NCBI RefSeq assembly: GCF_031143425.1 | Contig: NC_090446.1 | Span: 655,733,717-655,797,716, forward strand | Source of the DNA: Pleurodeles waltl | Lineage: Eukaryota; Chordata; Amphibia; Caudata; Salamandridae | DNA length: 64,000 nucleotides | Direction: 5' to 3' | Shown here: positions 1 to 9,263 of the stretch, one piece after another | How the letters are laid out: every line of letters begins with the position of its first letter | Numbering within the stretch: position 1 is the stretch's first letter | The notes under the pieces: model-generated | Databases searched by the model: none | What the model saw: only the letters and a program-made list of their open reading frames with translations | Told to the model about the DNA's origin: nothing | Translations under genes and position numbers: made by a program

Positions 1-374
1 CTGACAAGGGTGGGGACAAATCTAAAAATGAGTCTTCATCAGGCCCACAAAAACACTCTGGTGGGGGTGGTGGGTCCAAATCCTCCTTTAATTAGAACAA
101 GGAAAAGAAACCATGGTGCTATTTATGTAAAATAAAAGGCCATTGGACAACAGATCCCAGTTGTCCAAAGAAAGGCACCACAGCTCCTACCACTACAACC
201 CCTACTGCTACACCTAGTGTCCCTACTAATAGCATTGGTGGTGGGAGCAAACCTACTAATAGCCAATCCAAGGGAGTAGCTGGGCACACTTTTGGTAATT
301 TAGTTGGGGTTGGTCTAATTAGGGAGACCACAGAGGCTACTTTAGTCTCTGAAGGGGCTATTGATTTAGCCACT
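1..374 (+). pseudogene. gag: Gag C-terminal tail with zinc knuckle (broken)
   Basis: Read in the frame of position 111, this is the nucleocapsid end of a retrotransposon Gag. A CX2CX4HX6C knuckle is visible (Cys codons at 117, 126 and 162, His codon at 141), preceded by a glycine/serine-rich stretch and followed by a threonine/proline-rich linker running into the protease in the same frame. The spacing before the last Cys is six rather than the usual four, and the Gag-only element at 17718 has the same spacing, which ties the two lineages together. A TAG at 93-95 sits just before the knuckle. Such knuckles bind the packaged RNA. The capsid part lies outside the window. Confidence 0.75.
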
Positions 375-690
375 TTGGTTGCTTGCCCCCATAACTTGGA
401 GAAGTACAAGCAACTAACCCTAATAAATGGTGTTGAGGTCCAGGCCTACAGGGACACAGGTGCCAGTGTCACAATGGTGATTGAGAAACTGGTGCACCCT
501 GAACAACACATACTTGGACACCAGTACCAAGTAACCGATGCTCACAACATAACACAAAGCCACCCCATGGCTGTTGTAAATCTCAACTGGGGGGGGGGTA
601 ACTGGTCCAAAGAAAGTTGTGGTAGCTTCAGATTTACCTGTAGACTGTCTATTAGGGAATGATTTGGAGACATCAGCTTGGTCAGATGTG
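375..690 (+). pseudogene. pro: Retrotransposon aspartic protease, frameshifted
   Basis: The catalytic motif DTGAS is at codons 453-467, in the same frame as the Gag tail. The C-terminal strand motif DCLLGNDL falls about 65 codons later (around 640-665) but in a different frame. The switch lies at or near a run of ten G at 589-598. Retroviral-type proteases work as dimers and cut Gag-Pol in the particle. The frame break could be decay by slippage in the homopolymer or, less likely, a programmed frameshift. No separate start codon is expected because the protease is made as part of a polyprotein. Confidence 0.8.
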
Positions 691-999
691 GAGTTGGAGG
701 CCCATGCAGCAATGCTGGGCATCCCAGGGCATATTTTTGCTTTGACAAGGGCTCAGGCCAAAAAGCAAAAAGGACAGGGAAGCTTGGATCCTGGAACAAT
801 GGACCAAGTGCTCCCTAAAGCTAGGGCTAGTAGAAGCAAACCACTTCCTACTATCCCTCCCTCTACAGTGGATTCTACTTCTGAGGAAGAAGAATTCCCT
901 CCCTGTGCAGAACCTACACCAGAGGAGCTGGAAGCAGACACTGCTGAGCATTTGGGTGAAGGGGGGCCTGCCAGAGAGGAGCTGAGTGTGGCACAGCAA

Positions 1000-2225
1000 A
1001 CCTGTCCCACATTAGAGGGTCTCAGACAGCAAGCTGTCAAACAAGCTAATGGGGATGTCAGTGACTCTCACAGAGTTTACTGGGAGGACAACCTCTTGTA
1101 CACTGAGCATAGGGATCCTAAACCTGGAGCTGCCAGGAGATTAGTGATTCCTCAGGAGTACAGAAAGTTCCTCCTAACACTGGCACATGACATTCCCCTA
1201 GCTGGGCACCTGGGTCAAATGAAAACTTGGGACAGATTGGTTCCATTGTTTCATTGGCCTAGGATGTCAGAGGACACAAAGGAATTTTGTAAGTCCTGTG
1301 AAACCTGTCAAGCCAGTGGCAAGACAGGTGGCACTCCAAAAGCACCCCTTATCCCACTGCCTGTGGTTGGGGTTCCCTTTGAAAGGGTAGGGGTTGACAT
1401 AGTTGGCCCCCTTGACCCTCCTACTGCTTCAGGCAATAGGTTTATCTTAGTGGTAGTGGACCATGCCACAAGATATCCTGAAGCAATTCCTTTAAGGACC
1501 ACTACAGCCCCTGCAGTGGCAAAGGCCCTCCTGGGAATATTTTCCAGGGTGGGCTTCCCAAAGGAAGTAGTATCAGACAGAGGAAGCAATTTCATGTCTG
1601 CATACTTAAAGGCCATGTGGAAGGAGTGTGGTGTAACGTAAAAGTTCACAACACCCTATCATCCACAAACAAATGGACTGGTGGAGAGATTTAATAAAAC
1701 TCTCAAAGGCATGATTATGGGTCTCCCTGAAAAACTCCGCAGGAGATGGGATATCCTTCTACCATGCCTCCTTTTTGCCTACAGGGAGGTACCCCAGAAA
1801 GGAGTGGGCTTCAGCCCCTTTGAACTTCTTTTTGGACACCCTGTTAGGGGTCCACTCACACTTGTAAAGGAGGGTTGGGAACAACCTTTAAAAGCTCCTA
1901 AGCAGGATATTGTGGATGATGTACTTGGCCTCAGATCAAGGATGGCTGAGTACATGAAAAAGGCCAGTAAAAACCTTCAGGCCAGCCAAGAGCTCCAGAA
2001 GCAATGGCATGATCAGAAGGCTGATTTGGTTCAGTACCAACCAGGGCAGAAAGTGTGGGTCTTGGAGCCTGTGGCCCCAAGAGCACTCCAAGATAAATGG
2101 AGTGGACCCCACACAATTGTTGAAAAGAAGGGTGAAGTCACCTACTTGGTTGACTTAGGCACTGCCAGGAGTCCCCTTAGGGTGCTCCATGTCAACCGCC
2201 TGAAACCCTACTATGACAGGGCTGA
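1000..2225 (+). pseudogene. int: Integrase, located upstream of RT, stop codon inside catalytic core
   Basis: An N-terminal HHCC zinc-binding region is visible (His around 1186 and 1206, CxxC around 1288-1300). The DDE catalytic triad follows: Asp in VGVDIVGPL (codon 1396), Asp in VSDRGSNF (codon 1576), and Glu in GLVERFNK (codon 1684), giving a D-35-E spacing. The C-terminal region has the GQKVWV and KWSGPHTI motifs seen in Gypsy integrases. A TAA at 1639-1641 interrupts the core between the second Asp and the Glu in the same frame, so no complete integrase is made. Integrase joins the cDNA to chromosomal DNA. Here it is followed directly by RT, so the polyprotein order is PR-INT-RT-RH. Confidence 0.92.
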
Positions 2226-3771
2226 TCTCACCCTGCTCATGGCAACTGATGAGGGACAGGAAGAAGACAGTGATCCTCTACCTGATCTCTTCTCTTCCAC
2301 AGAACAAGATGCTCTTGTGGAAGGTGTAGTTTTGGCTGATTGTCTTACTGCTGAGCAGAAAGATAATTGCATAAATCTCCTAGATCAATTCTCTGAACTC
2401 TTCTCTACTGTGCCAGGTACCACTTCTTGGTGTGAGCACACTATAGATACTGGAGACAGTTTACCTGTCAAAAGTAAGATCTATAGGCAGCCTGACCATG
2501 TCAGGGACTGCATAAAGCAAGAAGTTCAGAAAATGTTTGAACTAGGAGTGGTTGAGCACTCTGACAGTCCATGGGCTTCCCCTGTGGTACTGGTACCAAA
2601 ACCCAATTCTAAAGATGGAAAGAAAGAAATGCGGTTTTGTGTAGACTATAGAGGTCTCAACTTGGTAACCAAAACTGATGCTCACCCTATACCCAGGGCA
2701 GATGAGCTTATAGATACACTGGCATCTGCCAAGTATCTAAGCACTTTTGATTTGACTGCAGGGTATTGGCAAATCAAATTGTCAGAAGATGCTAAACCTA
2801 AGACTGCATTTTCTACCATTGGAGGACATTACCAGTTTACTGTAATGCCTTTTGGTTTGAAAAATGCACCTGCCACTTTTCAGAGGTTGGTGAACACAGT
2901 CCTGCAAGGGCTGGAAGCTTTCAGTGCAGCATATTTGGACGATATAGCTGTCTTTAGCTCCAGCTGGGATGATCACCTGGTCCACCTATGGAAAGTTTTG
3001 GAGGCCCTGCAAAAGGCAGGCCTCACTATCAAGGCTTCAAAGTGCCAGATAGGGCAGGGTAAGGTGGTTTATCTGGGACACCTTGTTGGTGGGGAACAGA
3101 TTGCACCACTTCAGGGGAAAATCCAAACTATTATTGATTGGGTTCCCCCTACCACTCAGACTCAGGTGAGAGCCTTCCTAGGCCTCACTGGGTATTACAG
3201 GAGGTTCATTAAGAACTATGGCTCCATTGCAGCCCCTCTTAATGACCTCACATCCAAGAAAATACCTAAAAAGGTATTATGGACAGCAAGCTGTCAGAAA
3301 GCTTTTGAGGAGCTGAAGCAGGCCATGTGCTCTGCACCTGTCCTGAAAAGCTCTTGTTACTCTAAAAAATTCTATGTCCAAACTGATGCATCTGAATTAG
3401 GAGTAGGGGCAGTCCTATCACAACTTAATTCTGAGGGCCAGGATCAACCTGTTGCTTTTATTAGTAGGAGGTTGACCCCTAGAGAAAAGCGTTGGTCTGC
3501 CATTGAGAGGGAGGCCTTTGCTGTGGTCTGGGCTCTGAAGAAGTTGAGGCCATACCTGTTTGGCACTCACTTCATTGTTCAGACAGACCACAAACCTCTA
3601 CTTTGGCTAAAACAAATGAAAGGTGAAAATCCTAAATTGTTGAGGTGGTCCATATCCCTACAGGGAATGGACTATACAGTGGAACATAGACCTGGGAGTA
3701 GCCACTCCAATGCAGATGGACTCCCCAGATATTTCCACTTAGACAATGAAGACTCATCAGGTCATGGCTAG
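2226..3771 (+). pseudogene. pol: Reverse transcriptase and RNase H (open, C-terminal part of broken pol)
   Basis: This is the C-terminal part of a frame open from 1642 to the TAG at 3769-3771. RT landmarks in order are KSKIYRQPD, the substrate segment WASPVVLVPKP, FCVDYRGLN, motif A with STFDLTAGYWQI, FGLKNAPATFQ, and the catalytic YLDD box at 2932-2943. RNase H follows with QTDASELGVGAVLSQ, the EREAFAVVWALKK helix and TDHKPLLWL. The protein ends after HRPGSSHSNADGLPR, 18 bases before the polypurine tract, with no integrase downstream. The active-site residues I can see are intact, but upstream stops prevent a normal Gag-Pol. Confidence 0.93.
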
Positions 3772-3789
3772 TCTTAATGTCCTTCGTTT

Positions 3790-3797
3790 GGGGGGGG
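3790..3797 (+). promoter_or_regulatory. Polypurine tract of the Gmr1-like element
   Basis: A run of eight G is followed by TTG and then the LTR start TGTAGG at 3801. The tract primes plus-strand cDNA synthesis. The Gag-only element has the same design (G8, then CTTG, then its LTR), supporting common ancestry. Confidence 0.75.
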
Positions 3798-3800
3798 TTG

Positions 3801-6795
3801 TGTAGGAAAGTACCATCTTGCCTGGCATGTTACCCCCATTTTTCACTGTATATATGTTGTTTTAGTTGTATGTGTCACTGGGACCCTGGTAACCCAGGGC
3901 CCCAGTGCTCATAAGTGTGCCTGAATGTGTTACCTGTGTAGTGACTAACTGTCTCACTGAGGCTCTGCTAACCAGAACCTCAGTGGTTATGCTCTCTCAT
4001 TTCTTTCCAAATTGTCACTAACAGGCTAGTGACCATTTTTAACAATTTACATTGGCTAACTGGAACACCCTTATAATTCCCTAGTATATGGTACTGAGGT
4101 ACCCAGGGTATTGGGGTTCCAGGAGATCCCTATGGGCTGCAGCATTTCTTTTGCCACCCATAGGGAGCTCTGACAATTCTTACACAGGCCTGCCACTGCA
4201 GCCTGAGTGAAATAACGTCCACGTTATTTCACAGCCATTTTACACTGCACTTAAGTAACTTATAAGTCACCTATATGTCTAACCTTTACCTGGTAAAGGT
4301 TAGGTGCAAAGTTACTTAGTGTGAGGGCACCCTGGCACTAGCCAAGGTGCCCCCACATTGTTCAGAGCCAATTCCCTGAACTTTGTGAGTGCGGGGACAC
4401 CATTACACGCGTGCACTACATATAGGTCACTACCTATATGTAGCTTCACCATGGTAACTCCGAATATGGCCATGTAACATGTCTATGATCATGGAATTGC
4501 CCCCTCTATACCATCCTGGCATAGTTGGCACAATCCCATGATCCCAGTGGTCTGTAGCACAGACCCTGGTACTGCCAAACTGCCCTTCCTGGGGTTTCAC
4601 TGCAGCTGCTGCTGCTGCCAACCCCTCAGACAGGCAGCTGCCCTCCTGGGGTCCAGCCAGGCCTGGCCCAGGATGGCAGAACAAAGAACTTCCTCTGAGA
4701 GAGGGTGTGACACCCTCTCCCTTTGGAAAATGGTGTGAAGGCAGGGGAGGAGTAGCCTCCCCCAGCCTCTGGAAATGCTTTGTTGGGCACAGAGGTGCCC
4801 AATTCTGCATAAGCCAGTCTACACCGGTTCAGGGACCCCTTAGCCCCTGCTCTCGAGCGAAACTGGACAAAGGAAAGGGGAGTGACCACTCCCCTGACCT
4901 GCACCTCCCCTGGGAGGTGTCCAGAGCTCCTCCAGTGTGCTCCAGACCTCTGCCATCTTGGAAACAGAGGTGCTGCTGGCACACTGGACTGCTCTGAGTG
5001 GCCAGTGCCACCAGGTGACGTCAGAGACTCCTGCTGATAGGCTCCTTCAGGTGTTAGTAGCCTATCCTCTCTCCTAGGTAGCCAAACCCTCTTTTCTGGC
5101 CATTTAGGGTCTCTGTCTCTGGGGAAACTTTAGATAACAAATGCAAGAGCTCATCCGAGTTCCTCTGCATCTCTCTCTTCACCTTCTGATAAGGAAACGA
5201 CCGCTGACCGCGCTGGAAGCCTGCAAACCTGCAACATAGTAGCAAAGACGACTACTGCAACTCTGTAACGCTGATCCTGCCGCCTTCTCGACTGTTTTCC
5301 TGCTTGTGCATGCTGTGGGGGTAGCCTGCCTCCTCTCTGCACCAGAAGCTCCGAAGAAATCTCCCGTGGGTCGACGGAATCTTCCCCCTGCAACCGCAGG
5401 CACCAAAAAGCTGCATTACCGGTCCCTTGGGTCTCCTCTCAGCACGACGAGCGAGGTCCCTCGAATCCAGCGACTCTGTCCAAGTGACCCCCACAGTCCA
5501 GTGACTCTTCAGCCCAAGTTTGGTGGAGGTAAGTCCTTGCCTCACCTCGCTGGGCTGCATTGCTGGGAACCGCAACTTTGCAACTACTCCGGCCCCTGTG
5601 CACTTCCGGCAGAAATCCTTTGTGCACAGCCAAGCCTAGGTCCACGGCACTCTAACCTGCATTGCACGACTTTCTAAGTTGGTCTCCGGCGACGTGGGAC
5701 TCCTTTGTGCAACTTCGGCGAGCACCGTTTCACGCATCCTCGTAGTGCCTGTTTCTGGCACTTCTCCGGGTGCTACCTGCTTCAGTGAGGGCTCTTTGTC
5801 TTGCTCGACGTCCCCTCTCTCTTCAGGTCCAATTTGCGACCTCCTGGTCCCTCCTGGGCCCCAGCAGCGTCCAAAAACGCCAAACACACAATTTGCAACT
5901 AGCAAGGCTTGTTGGCATTCTTTTGGCGGGAAAACACTTCTGCACGACTCTCCACGGCGAGAGGGATCCGTCCACCAAAAGGGAAGTCTCTAGCCCTTTT
6001 CGTTCTTGCAGAAACCTCAGCTTCTTCTGTCCAGTCGAAGCTTCTTTGCACCCGCAGCTGGCATTTCCTGGGCATCTGCCCATCTCTGACTTGCTTGTGA
6101 CTTTTGGACTTGGTCCCCTTGTTCCACAGGTACCCTAGATTGGAAATCCACAGTTGTTGCATTGCTGGTTTGTGTCTTTCCTGCATTATTCCTCTAACAC
6201 GACTACTTTGTCCTTAGGGGAACTTTAGTGCACTTTGCACTCACTTTTCAGGGTCTTGGGGAGGGTTATTTTTCTAACTCTCACTGTTTTCTAATAGTCC
6301 CAGCGACCCTCTACAAGGTCACATAGGTTTGGGGTCCATTCGTGGTTCGCATTCCACTTTTGGAGTATATGGTTTGTGTTGCCCCTATCCCTATGTTTCC
6401 CCATTGCATCCTATTGTAACTATACATTGTTTGCACTGTTTTCTAAGACTATACTGCATATTTTTGCTATTGTGTATATATATCTTGTGTATATTTCCTA
6501 TCCTCTCACTGAGGGTACACTCTAAGATACTTTGGCATATTGTCATAAAAATAAAGTACCTTTATTTTTAGTATAACTGTGTATTGTGTTTTCTTATGAT
6601 ATTGTGCATATGACACTAAGTGGTACTGTAGTAGCTTCACACGTCTCCTAGTTCAGCCTAAGCTGCTCTGCTAAGCTACCATTATCTATCAGCCTAAGCT
6701 GCTAGACACCCTATACACTAATAAGGGATAACTGGGCCTGGTGCAAGGTGCAAGTACCCCTTGGTACTCACTACAAGCCAGTCCAGCCTCCTACA
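3801..6795 (+). repeat. 3' LTR, about 3 kb, of the Gmr1-like element
   Basis: The LTR begins TGTAGG directly after the polypurine tract and ends CCTACA, its exact reverse complement, at 6790-6795. That gives a 2995-bp LTR, long for a Gypsy element. It holds short local palindromes (for example AATAACGTCCACGTTATT near 4211 and ACCTTTACCTGGTAAAGGT near 4283), TATA-rich DNA at about 6466-6490 and an AATAAA signal at 6550. The middle (4500-6150) is GC-richer with many short open frames on both strands that lack recognisable domains. No second copy is in the window to confirm the limits, but the matched termini make them likely. Confidence 0.8.
6550..6555 (+). terminator. Probable LTR polyadenylation signal
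   Basis: AATAAA lies about 240 bases before the LTR end, in an AT-rich stretch and followed by T-rich DNA. It is the best candidate polyadenylation signal of the Gmr1-like element. Confidence 0.5.
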
Positions 6796-6799
6796 AGCA

Positions 6800-7114
6800 C
6801 CAAAGTATAAATATGGAGTTCGTTTTGCACTGAATTAGAGTAAAAAAAAAATGACGCTAATTCAGTGCAAACAGAGTATAAATATGCCCCTTAGCGTCAA
6901 AAAATGATGTTAATCTGGTCAGAATCATTTATTTTGACTCAAAACTGCCTAACGTCATTTTTTTTAAGCTAGCCTACCCTTTGCACCGGCTTGCACCATT
7001 CCATAAATATGGTGCCCAGCTGGTGCTAAAAAATGGTGCAAGCCGGTGCAAAACATTTTGGGGCAAAACTGCCTTAGTGCAGTTTTGCACCAAAAAGTAT
7101 AAATAAGGCCCTTA
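6800..7114. repeat. Cluster of AT-rich palindromic MITE fragments
   Basis: Several inverted repeats are packed here. TTTTGCACTGAATTAG at about 6822 faces CTAATTCAGTGCAAA at about 6856. TTTGCACCGGCTTGCACC at about 6980 faces GGTGCAAGCCGGTGCAAAA at about 7035. The recurring terminal motif GTATAAATA(T/A) next to GGCCC or GCCCC and TTA matches the ends of the compact MITE at 47939-48094, so these are Harbinger-type MITE fragments. No coding capacity. Confidence 0.6.
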
Positions 7115-7743
7115 GGCCCTCATTACAACTTTGACGGGCGGCGGAGGCCGCCCGCCAAAGTTGCGCCGCAGGAATACCGCACCGCGGTCTGAAGACCGCG
7201 GCCGGCATTCTGAGTTTCCCGCTGGGCAGGCGGGCGGCCGCCTTAAGGCCGCCCGCCAGCCCAGCGGGAAACAACCTTCCCACGAGGACGCCGGCTCGGA
7301 ATCGAGCCGGCGGAGTGGGAAGGTGCGACGGGTGCTACTGCACCCGTCGCGTATTTCACTGTCTGCTATGCAGACAGTGAAATACAAGCGGGGCCCTCTT
7401 ATGGGGGCCCCTGCAGTGCCCATGCCGTTGGCATGGGCACTGCAGGGGCCCCCAGGGGCCCCGCGACACCCCCTACCGCCATCCTGTTCCTGGCGGGCGA
7501 ACCGCCAGGAACAGGATGGCGGTAGGGGGTGTCAGAATCCCCAAGGCGGCGCAGCATGCTGCGCCGCCTTGGAGGATTCTGACGGGCAGCGGAAAACCGG
7601 CGGGAGACCGCCGGTTTTCCTGCACTGACCGCGGCCAAAGCACCGCGGTCAGAATGCCCTAAGGGGCACCGCCAGGCTGTCGGCGGTGCTCCCGCCAACC
7701 GCGAGCCTGGCGGTCACAGACCGCCAGGCTCGTAATGAGGGCC
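7115..7743. mobile_element. GC-rich hairpin-train MITE (Harbinger-like), TTA target duplication
   Basis: The ends GGCCCTCATTAC and GTAATGAGGGCC are inverted repeats, flanked on both sides by TTA (7112-7114 and 7744-7746), the 3-bp duplication typical of PIF/Harbinger insertions. The 629-bp interior is a row of separate near-perfect palindromes. Examples are GCGACGGGTGC facing GCACCCGTCGC (about 7325-7350), TTTCACTGTCTGC facing GCAGACAGTGAAA (about 7353-7382), GCAGTGCCCATGCC facing GGCATGGGCACTGC (about 7412-7443), a 20-bp arm ending CCTGTTCCTGGCGG near 7490, GGCGGCGCAGC facing GCTGCGCCGCC (about 7547-7570) and GGAAAACCGGCGG facing CCGCCGGTTTTCC (about 7591-7620). No transposase is encoded; open frames here are shadows. 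Confidence 0.85.
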
Positions 7744-7746
7744 TTA

Positions 7747-8055
7747 GTCTCCTACGCCGCGGGCAATTCTGGCGCTCAAAATCCAGTAGTCTCATTAGAA
7801 TAATGAGAGCCTAAGTGACAAAGGAAGCTAATGAACTGAACAGTTGAAGCAATCTGAGAGAAAACATTTTGACAAAAGAGACTGATGAAAGTAACCGGAA
7901 GAGACATTGATAACTAGATTTGGCTTTTGAAACCTGATTTTGATAAGCTGCTTACTGATTTTGACATGAGATCCTGGAAGTGAGACTGAGAGCTAAATAA
8001 TTGCAGAATAAAGAGTTGCCTATTTTTGATTTTATCTGCAGTTTTTCTACATTTT
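7747..8055. other. Noncoding stretch between MITE and env remnant
   Basis: A possible MITE end reading outward as GGCTCTCATTATTC lies at about 7800-7812. The rest is AT-rich DNA leading into the env remnant. No open frame with recognisable domains was seen. Confidence 0.4.
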
Positions 8056-8079
8056 CTTCTGCTTTCTGATTCTTTACAG
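8056..8079 (+). promoter_or_regulatory. Possible splice acceptor for env message
   Basis: A pyrimidine-rich stretch ends in TTTACAG at 8073-8079, four bases before the ATG at 8083. Retroviral env is normally expressed from a spliced message, so this position is sensible. The acceptor is inferred from sequence shape only. Confidence 0.35.
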
Positions 8080-8082
8080 CTC

Positions 8083-9191
8083 ATGAGTAACATTAGTCAA
8101 CAGGGTAGGAATACAAGGTGCTGTAAATATATGTGTATTGGTTTGGCGATTATGTGTGGGATATTGTTTGTGGTGCTGATTGTGGGTATGTCTGTTCTTG
8201 ATAAGAGTGAAGCCAACCGTACTTCTGCTTATGAAACAACTACTCCACTAACCGCAATAGAGAGGTTTAGGTTAGATGAGAAGTATTTGCATGGGGATAC
8301 TAATGTGCCAGGAGAACATTCTTCTAATGTTTTCTATCGCTTGTTGAGTGAGAATGTTGAGACAATGGATGCGAGCCATTGTTATGTGTCTACGCAGATT
8401 CCTTCATCAGTCGAGGAAGGAGTTACCTGCCATAGCTTGGTATTAACGTATGGAATAAGTTGTAGTCTGCTGCTAACAAGATTTTATAACAAGGAGTACA
8501 TACAGTACTTTTACTTGAATTATGATATGGTGTTTTCGTTTGTTCCTGTAATTAGGTATTGGAGTAGAGTAGCTAAGGATAATGACATAGTAATAGTTAG
8601 AGATTTCTTTGAACCTATATTGACGTTTGGCACAGCTTATGCGCATAGAAATAATCTGACATGCTTACTTACACCTTTAGAGAAAAGCTTCTGAGATCGC
8701 ACAGTTGACAGGATAAAGGCACTGAAGGAGAAGTTAGAAAAAAGGCTCAGAGAAAAGGACTTACAGGGATGATTATGCTTATAGTGCAATTAAAACGCAA
8801 GGAAAATTAGCTTTAGATGTGTAACACGTAGGGAAACTTTGCATATATAGGCCTAAATCATGCACTGATACTTTGGTTGTGGGAACGAGTGAATGTAAGC
8901 ATGTGTTTTTGTTTCAGAGTAAATGGATGTTTATGTTGAATGGACAAGACCCAGCAATTCCCAAAATGTATTAAATTTGTGGTCTTAATGCTTATTACGG
9001 GATGGTATAGGACATGTTATTTCTGGATAGTTTTCCCAAAGATTTATCAAATGGATGATTTGAAGATGTTTCTGAAAGAGACTTTACATCATATGAGACA
9101 GAGGAGGGAGTCCTCTTCTGGTATAGTGGGAGATATATTTGGAGCAGTGATTCCTTCAGTGGGAGTCATTCTGAATTCAATAAAGATTTGA
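8083..9191 (+). pseudogene. env: Degraded endogenous retrovirus env fragment
   Basis: From the ATG at 8083 an open frame runs to 8694. It starts with a short polar segment, then a hydrophobic stretch around residues 17-38 that could be a signal anchor, then a surface-subunit-like region with sparse Cys (SHCYVSTQ, GVTCHSLVL, CSLLLTRFY) and potential N-glycosylation sites. The frame then breaks. A second frame (8940-9191) contains a basic RQRR site directly followed by a hydrophobic GIVGDIFGAVIPSVGV stretch, the layout of a furin-type cleavage site and fusion peptide at the SU/TM junction. Nearly the whole transmembrane subunit is missing, since an LTR begins only about 70 bases later. Retroviral class is uncertain. 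It is clearly nonfunctional. Confidence 0.65.
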
Positions 9192-9263
9192 AAGTTGTCT
9201 ACTATCGTGGATAACATGCTGACAATTTTTTTTAGGGACCATACTTCTGATAGATACTGAGTG

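Larger units (their letters stand above)
1..6795 (+). mobile_element. Gmr1-like Ty3/Gypsy LTR retrotransposon, 3' portion, decayed
   Basis: The order read from left to right is Gag zinc knuckle, aspartic protease, integrase, reverse transcriptase, RNase H, G-rich polypurine tract, LTR. Ordinary Ty3/Gypsy elements have integrase last. Integrase ahead of RT is the known hallmark of the Gmr1-like group of deuterostome Gypsy elements. The 5' LTR and most of gag lie outside the window, so the target duplication cannot be tested; the bases after the LTR are AGCAC. The copy is dead: a TAG at 93-95, a frame change at the G10 run (589-598) and a TAA inside integrase (1639-1641) break the reading frame. 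The RT/RNase H part is still open, which suggests moderate age. Confidence 0.9.

Noticed and set aside
7115..7743. GC-rich palindromes as rho-independent terminators or a CRISPR-like array
   Set aside because: Context is eukaryotic mobile DNA, the hairpins differ from each other, no T-run or repeat-spacer pattern is present, and TTA duplications mark a transposon.
8026..8082. Upstream extension of the env frame before the ATG at 8083
   Set aside because: The extension lacks an ATG and corresponds to the pyrimidine-rich stretch before a likely splice acceptor.
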